Notes: generated by a model from the sequence alone, not told the origin. Positions 36,655-45,937 are shown, counted from the first letter of the stretch. The stretch is DNA of 64,000 bases from Leptolinea tardivitalis (GCF_001050275.1 NZ_BBYA01000010.1:496001-560000), one strand, 5' to 3'. A program made the numbers and translations.

Positions 36655-37337
36655 TCGGCTTTCATAAAGCGATACCCCACCCCAAAAACGGTATCAATAT
36701 ATAAAGGTTTGGCTGGATCCGGTTCAATTTTGGTACGCAGATTCCGGATGTGAACATTCAATGTGCTGTCCAGTCCTGTAAATCCGCTGTCGGCCAGCTG
36801 ATCGATCAACTCGGAACGCGAAAATACCCGCCCGGGAGACCGCATCAGCATGCGCAAAAGGTCAAACTCAATCGGGGTCAAAGAAACAGGGGTATTTTTC
36901 ATGGTAATGGTATGCGTTCGCTCATCCAGAACGAGATCACCTTCACGGTAGAGGGCAAATTTCTCTGAGGCTTCATCTTTGCGTCTTAACACAGCATGGA
37001 TGCGTGCCACCAGCTCACGCATACGAAATGGTTTGATGACATAGTCATCTGCACCCAGCTCCAGACCAACCACCGCATCCGTTTCTTCTTCACGAGCAGT
37101 GATGATGATGACCGGAGTCTGGCGCTCTTGCCGGTACTGGCGCAAGAAGTCATAGCCATCCATGCGCGGCATCATAATATCCAGCAAAATTAAATCCGGC
37201 TCTTCATGGCGAGCTGTGTAAATAGCATTTTGTCCATCTGTCGCGGTGATTACTTTAAATCCCTGCTCTGATAGATAATCCTGCAACAATTGACGAACGC
37301 TGGCCTGATCATCCACTACCAGAATTTTATTCGACAT
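36651..37337 (-). CDS. OmpR-family response regulator
   Basis: 228 residues. The receiver domain has the acidic pair in VVDDQ, the phosphorylated Asp in LILLDIMMPRMDG and the conserved Lys in VIKPF. The C-terminal winged helix (about 130-226) includes TPIEFDLLRMLMRSPG and DSTLNVHIRNLRTKIE. All phosphorylation residues are present, unlike in the regulator at 20140. It forms a two-component system with the kinase gene, which overlaps its stop by four bases. A likely target is the divergent operon at 37579. Confidence 0.95.
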   Translation of the reverse strand: MSNKILVVDDQASVRQLLQDYLSEQGFKVITATDGQNAIYTARHEEPDLILLDIMMPRMDGYDFLRQYRQERQTPVIIITAREEETDAVVGLELGADDYVIKPFRMRELVARIHAVLRRKDEASEKFALYREGDLVLDERTHTITMKNTPVSLTPIEFDLLRMLMRSPGRVFSRSELIDQLADSGFTGLDSTLNVHIRNLRTKIEPDPAKPLYIDTVFGVGYRFMKAE

Positions 37338-37485
37338 ACTCTTACTCCAAAACAGATACCTGAACCCATTCTATATCCGGTGATTAGATTATCACGCATT
37401 TGTATAGATTTTATTCAGATCGTTCAACAAATTTCTTTACATTTTTCCGAAAACCTTTTCCCTCTCATTATGAAACCTGAATAAA

Positions 37486-37505
37486 TAGTAAACAAATACT
37501 TACTA
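37486..37505. promoter_or_regulatory. Inverted repeat in the divergent control region
   Basis: TAGTAA (37486-37491) and TTACTA (37500-37505) form an inverted repeat with an eight-base spacer, between the response regulator gene and the DUF4405 gene. It could be the binding site of the adjacent regulator. OmpR-type proteins more often use direct repeats, so this is only a suggestion. Confidence 0.3.
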
Positions 37506-37578
37506 ATATAGACCTGTAACCTCCGAAAATTTAAACGCGGGAGTTCTAATCAAGTTCAGGTTTAGAGGAGATGGATTG

Positions 37579-38088
37579 ATGAAAAGAAAAAACTTGCTGG
37601 TAGATACCGCCATTCTGATTGGTTTCTTACTATCTACCGCACCTCATTTTACCGGCAACACCATTCACGAATGGCTGGGTACCGCACTGGCGGTAACATT
37701 GATTGTTCATATCTTAATGCACTGGGAATGGATCATTTCTGTTGGAGCAAATTATTTCAAGAAATTATGGCAAGTGTCGCGTCTTCAATTCATTGTGGAT
37801 GTCGGTGTTTTTACCGCCTTCCTGATATTGATTACCAGCGGACTGATGATGTCTAAAATCGTAATGAGCACGCTGGGCATACCATTAACACCCTCTCATG
37901 CCTGGAAACCAATCCATTCCATAACTTCGAATGCTGCTGTGATTTTGACCGGGATCCACTTCGCCCTGAATTGGAGCCTCGTCGTCCGAATGATCAAGAC
38001 GTATGTTATCAAACCGGTATTGTCTATTTTTCAAAAGAACTCTGCCCGGTCAATCTCCGTTGCAGATCATCCAGGAATGAATGATTGA
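37579..38088 (+). CDS. DUF4405-like four-helix membrane protein
   Basis: 169 residues from the ATG at 37579 with GAGGAG upstream; a TTG three bases earlier is in frame. There are four membrane helices. Conserved histidines lie within or near them (IHEWLGTALAVTLIVHILMH, HAWKPIHSITS, GIHFALNW). This His arrangement resembles small heme-b-binding membrane proteins of the DUF4405/cytochrome b561-like group. Heme binding is inferred. It is followed after 15 bases by a second small membrane-protein gene and diverges from the two-component system, which may regulate it. Confidence 0.7.
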   Translation: MKRKNLLVDTAILIGFLLSTAPHFTGNTIHEWLGTALAVTLIVHILMHWEWIISVGANYFKKLWQVSRLQFIVDVGVFTAFLILITSGLMMSKIVMSTLGIPLTPSHAWKPIHSITSNAAVILTGIHFALNWSLVVRMIKTYVIKPVLSIFQKNSARSISVADHPGMND

Positions 38089-38103
38089 GAGGAAGACAGA
38101 AAA

Positions 38104-38469
38104 ATGAAAAAAGTAATCGTAAGAATTCTGATACTCACAGCCATCATCGGGTTACTGGCGGCCGCATTAATCGCCATAGTAAACACTTCCGCAGGATATT
38201 CCCTGATATCATCAGATGACAGATCCGAAGGGATTGCACCAAACCCATCATTCTCTACCAGCCCATCAACAACACAGCCGGGAACGAATCTACCACCTGA
38301 AGGATTTCGAGAACACGATCAGCAAAATCCAGGGGTAATTGGCTCGATTGAGGTTCTCAAGAATATGGGAATAATTGCTGCCATCACTTTTGTCATTGTG
38401 CTCTTCCGTGCAGGTTTCAAAAAGTTGCGTCAAGTTTTATCAAAGAAACAGCCTGTCTCTGTCAGATAA
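38104..38469 (+). CDS. Small membrane protein of unknown function
   Basis: 121 residues. A membrane helix lies at about 5-27, followed by an extracytoplasmic Ser/Thr/Pro-rich loop (about 30-75) and a second helix at about 85-103 with a basic cytoplasmic tail (GFKKLRQVLSKK). I do not recognise a family. Its start follows the DUF4405 gene by 15 bases, and a terminator follows its stop. The two form a two-gene operon and may act together in the membrane, for example in electron transfer or envelope sensing. Confidence 0.65.
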   Translation: MKKVIVRILILTAIIGLLAAALIAIVNTSAGYSLISSDDRSEGIAPNPSFSTSPSTTQPGTNLPPEGFREHDQQNPGVIGSIEVLKNMGIIAAITFVIVLFRAGFKKLRQVLSKKQPVSVR

Positions 38470-38470
38470 A

Positions 38471-38513
38471 AAAACCGCCGGTGGATGAAACTATCCAAAC
38501 CGGTGGTGTTTTT
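38471..38513. terminator. Bidirectional terminator between convergent operons
   Basis: ACCGCCGGTGGAT pairs with ATCCAAACCGGTGGT with small mismatches, and is flanked by A7 on one side and T7 on the other. It ends both the small membrane-protein operon and the decarboxylase operon. Confidence 0.8.
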
Positions 38514-38825
38514 TTAGTGTGATGCCTTTACTTCGTAGTGCTGCGCCCGATCGTCAAACCGTTTCAAAACCGCCCGGGCTTTAGGTGGGACCACAGAGAC
38601 TTCATAATCTTCGCCGGCAAATACCCGTACCGCATCCAGGTGATCAAACCACATGATCGTGATAAACTCCACGTCTTCCCCAACATTCCGACGTAAGAGT
38701 TGAATTCCCTGATAACCGGTGATTTGACGTTCACCAATTCCAACAAAGATCTCTTCTCTCAGTAGTTTTTCATAAATATCTGCGTTTTCCTGTGTAGTAT
38801 AACCATGCCAAATTCTAGCGATCAT
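38514..38825 (-). CDS. Antibiotic biosynthesis monooxygenase (ABM) domain protein
   Basis: 103 residues, a single ferredoxin-like ABM domain. The conserved opening ARIWHGYTTQENADIYEKLL and the IMWFDHLDAVRVFAGEDY segment fit the group. Members are small dimers with roles from heme degradation to quinol oxidation, and most have no known reaction. It is the last gene of the decarboxylase operon, eight bases after the TPR protein gene. The operon link may be incidental. It is cytoplasmic. Confidence 0.75.
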   Translation of the reverse strand: MIARIWHGYTTQENADIYEKLLREEIFVGIGERQITGYQGIQLLRRNVGEDVEFITIMWFDHLDAVRVFAGEDYEVSVVPPKARAVLKRFDDRAQHYEVKASH

Positions 38826-38833
38826 TATTGTTC

Positions 38834-39784
38834 CTATTTATTGATAGCTGTCTCGATTTTGAATTGAAAGTCCAGTAATTCTTGATTACCGGGATTGATG
38901 GCTAATGCACTGGTTACGATCTGCAAAGCCTCGTCATATTGCTGCCGGTAATAAAACACCTTGATTAATATCAACCAGTATTCAATATTCTGCGGATATT
39001 GTTTGACGGCTTCCCACGCTTGAGTCTCTGTATCTGCATATTTCTGTTGATTGAACAGGCATTTCAGATAACCTACATGATACGCTGTCTGTTCTGGGTC
39101 TTTGGCATACCGTTGGAACAGGATTTCCTCTCCATCAGACCATTTTTTTGTCACATCAAATTGTTCAAGGAGAAGATCCACCCAGGTGACCTGGGCATTG
39201 GGGTCCTTGACCGTCATGGCTGTCAGACGGTTAATTGCTTGTTGGGCATGCTGAATTTTCAGCTCATGGCGTTTTTTCTTTTCATCAGGTGGTTCATTTT
39301 GTAAGAAGAGATCATATCGTTTGATAAAGCTGGATTGTTCCAACTCCTTCAAGTTCTTTTCCGCCTCCCATCGGCTCAACCTTGTCAGGTAATCTACCTG
39401 ATCGAAACAATCTTGCATACGTAATTCGAGATAGAGTTGAACCGGTTCACTGGTTATCCAATTGTTCCAGGTGACCAGGTCTTGAGAATTAAGGTATCCA
39501 TCTGGTGGAAAACTTTTTAAGTTGAAATCGGTAATTTCAGGATATCCAAACTCATCCACGACTACAATGGAAATATATTTTTTAAAATCTTCCAGCGATT
39601 CTGGAAGCGGCACCTGTTTCATAGGACGGCTGTTTTCCACTTCACCCGGTAAGGTGGAATAATCCTGTAAATCTCGGGAAGAATCAATCCAAAAACAGCC
39701 AGGGGCGGGCAGAGAATTGATGAAGTTGATCTGCCGCATCTGCGGGATGAGTTCAATACTTTTTCCTGATGGTAAAACGGGCAT
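38834..39784 (-). CDS. TPR-containing protein of unknown function
   Basis: 316 residues, no signal peptide. The N-terminal half is not recognised. Residues about 130-180 are rich in Lys and Glu and likely helical. The C-terminal third carries two to three degenerate tetratricopeptide repeats (for example KYADTETQAWEAVKQYPQN and QQYDEALQIVTSALAINPGN). TPR domains bind partner proteins. The gene lies 15 bases after the decarboxylase beta-subunit gene, so it may assist assembly or regulation of the pump; this is inferred only from position. Confidence 0.6.
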   Translation of the reverse strand: MPVLPSGKSIELIPQMRQINFINSLPAPGCFWIDSSRDLQDYSTLPGEVENSRPMKQVPLPESLEDFKKYISIVVVDEFGYPEITDFNLKSFPPDGYLNSQDLVTWNNWITSEPVQLYLELRMQDCFDQVDYLTRLSRWEAEKNLKELEQSSFIKRYDLFLQNEPPDEKKKRHELKIQHAQQAINRLTAMTVKDPNAQVTWVDLLLEQFDVTKKWSDGEEILFQRYAKDPEQTAYHVGYLKCLFNQQKYADTETQAWEAVKQYPQNIEYWLILIKVFYYRQQYDEALQIVTSALAINPGNQELLDFQFKIETAINK

Positions 39785-39799
39785 ACAGATCCCCTTACA

Positions 39800-40918
39800 C
39801 TAATGAAACGCCATTACCAGAGCCAACAGCAATCCCCCTGCAATAACACTGCCAAGTTGACCGGCTGTATTGGAACCCATTGCATGCATCAAGATGAAGT
39901 TTTCAAAATCTTCTTCCTGTGCCATTTTGGCAGATAAACGGGCAGCCATGGGGAATGCACTGATTCCGCAAGCGCCAATTAACGGATTGATTGTATATCC
40001 GCTGATCCAGCACATCAGCTTTCCAAACAACAAACCAGCCACTGTGTCAATTACAAAGGCCAGCAGACCCAGAATCAGAACAAAACCGGTTTGAACATTC
40101 AGAAAGCTGGAAGCCGTCATGGTTGAACCGATCGTCAGACCAAGGAACAGAGTGGCGATGTTGATGATCTCATTTTGGGCTGCCTTGCTGAGCCGGTCAA
40201 CCACACCGCTCTCGCGAAGCAGGTTGCCTAACATCAGAGTGGCAATCAAAGGTGCGGCATCCGGAGCCAACAGGCTGACAATTACCGTTACCACAATCGG
40301 GAAAATGACCCGGACACGTTGTGAAACAGGCCGGGGAGCATATTCCATGCGTACAAGCCGTTCACGGCGTGTGGTCATCAGCTTCATGATAGGCGGTTGA
40401 ATGATGGGAATGAGGCTCATATACGAATAGGCCGCCACGGCAATGGGAGCCAGCAATTCCGGTGCCAATTTGGTTGCCACAAATATGGCTGTGGGGCCAT
40501 CAATGGCCCCAATTACACCTATGGACGCTGCCTGATTTAATGGAAACTTCAAAAGAATGGCCAGAAGAAGAGTGGCGTAAATACCAAATTGACCGGCAGC
40601 CCCGAGCAAAACCATTTTCGGCTGTGCCAGCAAAGGACTGAAATCGATCATCGCACCTACACCGATAAAAATTAACAACGGAAAAAGTTCTGTTTTGATT
40701 CCGGCATCATATAGAATTTTGAACATGCCGTTCTCGTTTGACATACCCAGGTTGGCCAGAATGCAGCCAAAACCAATCGGCAGTAAGAGAACTGGTTCAT
40801 ATTCCTTTTTTACAGCCAGATAGATCAATATGGCACCGGCCGTAATCATCACAGCATTGCCAATGGTAAATGAGCCAAAACCGCGGGAAATTTCAGCAAA
40901 AAGTCCGCTTAAGTCCAT
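39800..40918 (-). CDS. mmdB: Sodium-pumping decarboxylase, beta subunit
   Basis: 372 residues with about nine to eleven membrane segments. This is the family of OadB, MmdB and GcdB, which catalyses decarboxylation of carboxybiotin and couples it to sodium export. The conserved segment GAIDGPTAIFVATKLAPELL includes the key Asp, and the C-terminal part has NPLIGACGISAFPMAARLS and HAMGSNTAGQLGSVIAGG. It works with the biotin protein, the small membrane subunit and the carboxyltransferase encoded upstream. The choice of methylmalonyl-CoA over oxaloacetate or glutaconyl-CoA is inferred from the alpha subunit. Confidence 0.93.
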   Translation of the reverse strand: MDLSGLFAEISRGFGSFTIGNAVMITAGAILIYLAVKKEYEPVLLLPIGFGCILANLGMSNENGMFKILYDAGIKTELFPLLIFIGVGAMIDFSPLLAQPKMVLLGAAGQFGIYATLLLAILLKFPLNQAASIGVIGAIDGPTAIFVATKLAPELLAPIAVAAYSYMSLIPIIQPPIMKLMTTRRERLVRMEYAPRPVSQRVRVIFPIVVTVIVSLLAPDAAPLIATLMLGNLLRESGVVDRLSKAAQNEIINIATLFLGLTIGSTMTASSFLNVQTGFVLILGLLAFVIDTVAGLLFGKLMCWISGYTINPLIGACGISAFPMAARLSAKMAQEEDFENFILMHAMGSNTAGQLGSVIAGGLLLALVMAFH

Positions 40919-40927
40919 ATGACCCCG

Positions 40928-41362
40928 TCAATCAGTGAATTCCATCAGAATCTGATTGTGGCGTACCTGATCTCCAGTACTGACCAGAATATGGCCAATC
41001 ACGCCGCTGCGTCCGGCCCGGATGGAGTTCTTCATCTTCATGGCTTCCAGCACACACAACTCATCACCCCGGTTGACGGACTGCCCGGCAGCTACTTTAA
41101 TCTCAATGATCACACCGGGAATAGGCGCGGCAACGCCGCGGGAAGAAGCCGGTGGCATACCCAAAGGTATTTCTGACGGACGATTGTCCGATTGACGTAA
41201 GGATGACTGATCGGCTGGTTTTTCGGGCAAGGCAACCGGCGTTTCTTCTTCAGGCCAGACCTCGATTTTCTCGCCATTCACCATTGCCACAACCGGACGT
41301 GCCTCCAGATTGTCCAATTCAACCGAGTACGTTTGTTCACCAATCTTGATGGAATAGCGCAT
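40928..41362 (-). CDS. mmdC: Biotin carrier subunit of the sodium-pumping decarboxylase
   Basis: 144 residues. The C-terminal biotinyl domain (about 75-144) has the biotinylation motif EAMKMKN, with Lys at about residue 109. A flexible Pro/Ser-rich linker precedes it, following an N-terminal beta-rich region (MRYSIKIGEQTYSVEL). The carrier moves CO2 on biotin from the alpha subunit to the beta subunit. The gene is nine bases from mmdB and three from the small membrane subunit gene. Confidence 0.93.
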   Translation of the reverse strand: MRYSIKIGEQTYSVELDNLEARPVVAMVNGEKIEVWPEEETPVALPEKPADQSSLRQSDNRPSEIPLGMPPASSRGVAAPIPGVIIEIKVAAGQSVNRGDELCVLEAMKMKNSIRAGRSGVIGHILVSTGDQVRHNQILMEFTD

Positions 41363-41365
41363 ACG

Positions 41366-41731
41366 TCAGTCCCTCCGCAAGGAGCGGTGTGAAATTATCC
41401 GCGATTTATCCTGCAATACCTGTGCCCGTTGCACAGACTGCCAGGAATTGCCCGGTTGAATCACCGGCCGGGTATTTGTCTTCTTGCGTAAATCACGTTG
41501 TGCCAATGCCACGGCCAGAGCTGCCGCAGCCGCTTTGCGGTGATTATCTAATGCAGAATGGTCTGTTTCTTCAGAAGATTCAACGACCGATGTTGTTTCT
41601 TCTTTTGGCTGGAATCGGGCATCCAGACGGACCATCCCGGCCATCAAACCCCAGAGAAGAACGATGGCCGCAAAAACCAGTCCCATTCCAATAGCCGTAA
41701 TAATTAATCCGGGAATGATATCGTTAGCCAT
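41366..41731 (-). CDS. mmdD: Small membrane subunit (OadG/MmdD type) of the decarboxylase
   Basis: 121 residues from the ATG at 41731, preceded by GGAAGGA; a longer frame into the alpha subunit gene is rejected. A single N-terminal membrane helix (about 7-30, IITAIGMGLVFAAIVLLWGL) has the OadG-family look. A charged, Ala-rich cytoplasmic tail follows (HRKAAAAALAVALAQRD). The subunit anchors the carboxyltransferase to the membrane part. Ten bases separate it from the alpha subunit gene. Confidence 0.88.
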   Translation of the reverse strand: MANDIIPGLIITAIGMGLVFAAIVLLWGLMAGMVRLDARFQPKEETTSVVESSEETDHSALDNHRKAAAAALAVALAQRDLRKKTNTRPVIQPGNSWQSVQRAQVLQDKSRIISHRSLRRD

Positions 41732-41741
41732 GGTCGTCCTT

Positions 41742-43292
41742 CTATACCGGTATATTGCCGTGACGCCGGATCGGGTGACTGACAGCTTTCGTTTGCAGAG
41801 CCTGTAATGCGGCAATTACTTTCTGCCGGGTTTCCTGAGGTTCAATCACCTCATCTATTGTGCCGAGAGAAGCCGCGGTGTAGGGATTCAGATATGTCTC
41901 GCGGTATTCCTGTGTCAGACGTTTACGTTCAGCGGTCGGATCATCCGCCGCTTCCACCTGTTTGCGGTAAAGGATATTGACAGCACCTTCAGGACCCATG
42001 ACGGCAATTTCAGCACTCGGCCAGGCATAGGTGATATCCGTACCCAGATATTTGCTGGACATGACTACATAGGCACCGCCATAAGCCTTGCGGGTGATAA
42101 TGCTCACCTTCGGGACAGTTGCCTCAGAATAGGCATACAGTACTTTTGCCCCATGCCGGATAATCCCACGATGTTCCTGATCGAGCCCCGGCAGGAAACC
42201 AGGGGAATCGACCAGTGTCACCAATGGGATATTGAAACAATCGCACCAACGGATGAAGCGGCACATTTTATCCGCCGCATCGATATCCACAACTCCCGCC
42301 ATGACAGACGGCTCCTGGGCAATGATTCCGACCACCTGACCGCCCATACGGGCCAGGCCGACAATTACATTGCGGGCAAATCCAGTTTGCATTTCCAGGA
42401 ATGATCCTTCGTCCACAATCTGTTCAATCGCCGAGCGCATCACATAGGGCTCTGAAGCATCCATTGGTACAAGCAAGTTCAGTGCCGGACATAACCGCAA
42501 GGGATCGTCCGATTTACCAACCGGTGGATTTTCCAAATGATTTGAGGGAAGGTACCCGAGTACGCGGCGGCACAGGTCCAGGGCAGACCGTTCATCCGGG
42601 GTTGTCAGGTGAGCCAGACCGCTGATATTCAAATGCGTATCCGCACCACCCAGCACTTCTGAATCCACAATTTCGCCAGTGACTGACTTGATGACATCAG
42701 GTCCGGTGAGGAACATGAAAGATTGTTTTTCTACCATAATGATCAGGTCTGTCAGAGCAGGCGAATAGGCTGCCCCTCCGGCACATGGACCCATGATCAG
42801 ACTGATCTGCGGGATGATCCCGGAATACAGGGCATTTCGTCGGAAGATTTCGGCGTAACCAGCCAGACTGCGCACTCCCTCTTGAATACGTGCACCACCA
42901 GAATCGATCAAGCCGATGATCGGTGCACCACTCTGGGCAGCCAGATCCATCACCCGGCATATTTTATGACTTTGCATTTCACCCAGCGCTCCGCCTTGAA
43001 TGGTGAAATCCTGGGCGTATACATACACAGGGCGGCCATCCACCCGGCCGTAGCCGGTCACCACGCCGTCTCCCAGGAAAACCTCTGGGGATTCTGTGCC
43101 ACCATCCGGTCGTGCCGTGATAAAAGGTTCCAATTCAGAAAAAGTTCCGGCATCGAGAAGCAAATCCAGACGTTCTCGTGCCGTCATCTTGCCTCTGGCA
43201 TGTTGACGGGAAATCCTATCCGCTCCGCCTGCCTGTAATGCTTTCTTGCGCCATTCTCTGAGACGAGTAATGCGGGGATCTTCTTCTGTCAT
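41742..43292 (-). CDS. mmdA: Acyl-CoA carboxyltransferase alpha subunit, probably methylmalonyl-CoA decarboxylase
   Basis: 516 residues, the length and sequence type of the propionyl-CoA carboxylase beta/MmdA family. The N-terminal acyl-CoA half has GARIQEGVRSLAGYAEIFRR and an oxyanion region, GPCAGGAAYSPALTD. The carboxybiotin half has VDSPGFLPGLDQEHRGIIRH and ITRKAYGGAYVVMSSK. The operon contains no biotin carboxylase but includes the sodium-pump beta subunit, so decarboxylation rather than carboxylation is likely. It converts methylmalonyl-CoA to propionyl-CoA and exports sodium. It is the first gene of the operon, with AGAGGA before the ATG. Confidence 0.92.
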   Translation of the reverse strand: MTEEDPRITRLREWRKKALQAGGADRISRQHARGKMTARERLDLLLDAGTFSELEPFITARPDGGTESPEVFLGDGVVTGYGRVDGRPVYVYAQDFTIQGGALGEMQSHKICRVMDLAAQSGAPIIGLIDSGGARIQEGVRSLAGYAEIFRRNALYSGIIPQISLIMGPCAGGAAYSPALTDLIIMVEKQSFMFLTGPDVIKSVTGEIVDSEVLGGADTHLNISGLAHLTTPDERSALDLCRRVLGYLPSNHLENPPVGKSDDPLRLCPALNLLVPMDASEPYVMRSAIEQIVDEGSFLEMQTGFARNVIVGLARMGGQVVGIIAQEPSVMAGVVDIDAADKMCRFIRWCDCFNIPLVTLVDSPGFLPGLDQEHRGIIRHGAKVLYAYSEATVPKVSIITRKAYGGAYVVMSSKYLGTDITYAWPSAEIAVMGPEGAVNILYRKQVEAADDPTAERKRLTQEYRETYLNPYTAASLGTIDEVIEPQETRQKVIAALQALQTKAVSHPIRRHGNIPV

Positions 43293-43416
43293 ATTTTCCT
43301 CTTAGTAGAGTTGCTCCTTTTATTCTACTGTTTTTCGGGACATGCGTTTCATAAAGAGAGCAACTTTCGTGCTAACATCTGAACCAATTTCCATGCATAT
43401 TCAAACAGATTAAATA

Positions 43417-43464
43417 GCAGCACCAGGCTCCCGGAATTGTGCCTTCCGTGAAGCCTGGTGCTGC
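43417..43464 (-). terminator. Long hairpin after the cellobiose phosphorylase gene
   Basis: GCAGCACCAGGCT (43417-43429) and AGCCTGGTGCTGC (43452-43464) form a 13-bp perfect stem with a 22-base loop. On the minus strand it is followed by TATTTAATC, a weak T tract. It is the probable end of the carbohydrate locus transcript. Confidence 0.65.
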
Positions 43465-43483
43465 CAACGATCATCACATCCAA

Positions 43484-45937
43484 TTATTTCGGACTACCAA
43501 CTTTTACTTCAACTTTTACACAGGCCGTTCCCGGTGGAGGCAGGGGGATGACAGGTGTTTCGATCTTCCTGCCTTCCACAAAGGTTTCTACGGCATTGCC
43601 CGGCCCAACTCTCTGAATATGGATGTCATATTTCACATCGCGGAACAGGCGTGAGGCAGTAACCTCTTTCCAAGATTCGGGGAATACCGGTTGAACAGAC
43701 AGACCCGTGAAGGTCGGACGGATACCCAGAATATATTGGGTGATGGCCACAAAGTTCCAGGCTGCCGTTCCGGTCAGCCAGGAATTCTTAGCCTCTCCCT
43801 TTGTCGGAGCTTCTTTTCCGGCTATCGTCTGGGCATACACATACGGTTCCGTACGATGCACTTCGCTGATGGCTTCTCGAACGGATGGGCAGATACGTTT
43901 GTAATAATCGAAAGCTTTGTCACCGTGCCCGAGTTTTGTCTCTGAAATCATAATCCAGGGATTGGTGTGACAGAATACGCTGCCATTTTCTTTATAGCCG
44001 GGCGGGTAAGAGGAGATTTCACCCAGATGCAGGTAATACTGCGTATACCCGGGATTATTGACCACTATTCCGTGTTCGGTAGCCAGTCGTTTTTCGACAG
44101 ATTGCAGGGCTTTTTCCGCTTTGCCATCTTTCAGGCCAATACCCGCCATTACACACATACCCTGCGGTTCAATGAAAATCTGACCTTCCTTGCAGGTAGC
44201 AGAACCTACGGGATTACCGTAGTCATCATAGGCTCGACGGAACCATTCACCATCCCAGCCGTGGCTGGTCACGATGGGTTCCATGTCGGCAGCTACCTTA
44301 TTATAGAAATCAACGTCTTTTTTGTTGCCCAGATAGTCGGCCAATTCAGCCATTTCATGGGCAGCCAGAACCAACATACCGCCGATAAAAACGGATTCAG
44401 CCACCTTACCGTCTTTTCCTGTGGTTGTCTGGAAAGATTCTCCCGGTTCTGAGGAGAAGCAATTCAGGTTGAGGCAATCATTCCAGTCCGCCCGACCGAT
44501 CAACGGCAAACCATGCGGCCCGGTACGTTCCAGGATGTATTGAATGGCGCGCTGCAAGTGTTCGTAAAGTGGTTGCTCACTGCCGGGTTTGCTGTCATAA
44601 GAAACCAGTTCGTCCAGAACGCCGCGGTCTCCGGTCTCTTTGATATAGGCACATACAGACAATATCAGCCACAATGGATCATCATTGAAGTTGCTGCCAA
44701 CGGCGTCATTGCCGCGTTTGGTCAACGGCTGATACTGGTGATAGGCACCTCCAGTTTCCAATTGGGTTGCGGCAATGTCCAGCAGACGCTGGCGGGCGCG
44801 TTCGGGAACCATGTGGACAAATCCAAACAGATCCTGGGTCGAATCACGGAAACCCATTCCGCGGCCAATTCCGGTTTCAAATCCGCTGGCTGACCGAGAC
44901 ATGTTGAATGTAACCATGCACTGGTAGGCGTTCCAGATGTTGATCATGCGGTTGGCATGTTCATCTGGAGTGGTCACCTGGAAGCGGGAGAACAGGGCAT
45001 CCCAGTAATGATGCAGATTTTCCAACGCGGATTGAACTTCACCAGCCTGGGTAAATTGTTTGATCAGCGGTAATGCCCGGCTCTTGTTAATGACTTGTTT
45101 TGCCTGGTCTTCAAATTTCTCTTCATTCGGGTTTTCCATATAGCCGAGCAGGAAGATCACCTCACGCTCTTCGCCGGGGGCCAGAATGAGTTCGCTCTGA
45201 ATGACACCCACCGGTGCCCATCCGTGAGCAATACTGTTGGAACAGGCTCCTTTGGCCACAGCCTGAGGGGAATCCCAGCCATTGAAAACACCCAGGAAGT
45301 TTTCACGCTGAGTGTCAAAGGCTTTCATGGGTGCCGATGAGGTGAAATAGGCAAAATGGTTGCGGCGCTCGCGGTATTCTGTTTTGTGATAAATCACATT
45401 ATCGAGGACTTCGACTTCGCCTACATTATAATTTCGCTGGAAGTTGGTGGCATCGTCATTGGCATCCCACAGGCAGAATTCCACTGAAGCAAATGACATC
45501 AGGTTGGCTGGAGTATCACGCAGGTTTTTTACCCGCAGACGCCAGATTTCAAGGTTCTGCCCCATCGGAACAAAGTAAAGCACTTCGGCAGAGATTCCAA
45601 CAAAGGTGGAAGCAATGGTGGTTGTTCCAATGCCGTGCCGACAGGTGAAAGTATCAAGCTGTCTGCGAACCGGCATCCAGGTGGGAGACCAATAGGTTCC
45701 GGTGGCTTTATCACGTAAATAAATATACCGGCCGCCAATATCCATGGGCGCATTGTTATAACGATAGCGGATGAGGCGTCTCAAACGGGCATCTTTATAA
45801 AAAGAATAGCCGCCGGCGGTATGAGATATCAAACCAAAATATTCTTCGCAGCCCAGATAGTTAAACCACGGCAAGGGAGTATCTGGACGAGTGATGACAT
45901 ATTCACGGGTTTTGTCATCAAAATATCCGTAACGCAT
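43484..45937 (-). CDS. Cellobiose phosphorylase (GH94)
   Basis: 817 residues, typical for cellobiose phosphorylase, which splits cellobiose with phosphate into glucose 1-phosphate and glucose. The N-terminus (MRYGYFDDKTREYVITRPDT) and the GGYSFYKDARLRRLIRYRYN segment follow the clostridial enzymes closely. The catalytic acid Asp is in GRADWNDCLNLN (about residue 485). No signal peptide is present, so it acts in the cytoplasm on imported sugar. It is the last gene of the transporter locus; an intervening 260 bases may contain its own promoter. Specificity for cellobiose rather than a related disaccharide is inferred. Confidence 0.92.
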   Translation of the reverse strand: MRYGYFDDKTREYVITRPDTPLPWFNYLGCEEYFGLISHTAGGYSFYKDARLRRLIRYRYNNAPMDIGGRYIYLRDKATGTYWSPTWMPVRRQLDTFTCRHGIGTTTIASTFVGISAEVLYFVPMGQNLEIWRLRVKNLRDTPANLMSFASVEFCLWDANDDATNFQRNYNVGEVEVLDNVIYHKTEYRERRNHFAYFTSSAPMKAFDTQRENFLGVFNGWDSPQAVAKGACSNSIAHGWAPVGVIQSELILAPGEEREVIFLLGYMENPNEEKFEDQAKQVINKSRALPLIKQFTQAGEVQSALENLHHYWDALFSRFQVTTPDEHANRMINIWNAYQCMVTFNMSRSASGFETGIGRGMGFRDSTQDLFGFVHMVPERARQRLLDIAATQLETGGAYHQYQPLTKRGNDAVGSNFNDDPLWLILSVCAYIKETGDRGVLDELVSYDSKPGSEQPLYEHLQRAIQYILERTGPHGLPLIGRADWNDCLNLNCFSSEPGESFQTTTGKDGKVAESVFIGGMLVLAAHEMAELADYLGNKKDVDFYNKVAADMEPIVTSHGWDGEWFRRAYDDYGNPVGSATCKEGQIFIEPQGMCVMAGIGLKDGKAEKALQSVEKRLATEHGIVVNNPGYTQYYLHLGEISSYPPGYKENGSVFCHTNPWIMISETKLGHGDKAFDYYKRICPSVREAISEVHRTEPYVYAQTIAGKEAPTKGEAKNSWLTGTAAWNFVAITQYILGIRPTFTGLSVQPVFPESWKEVTASRLFRDVKYDIHIQRVGPGNAVETFVEGRKIETPVIPLPPPGTACVKVEVKVGSPK

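Noticed and set aside
41732-41815. An N-terminal extension of the small decarboxylase subunit
   Set aside because: It overlaps the end of mmdA and lacks membrane-protein features; the ATG at 41731 has a strong ribosome-binding site and gives the OadG-type start.
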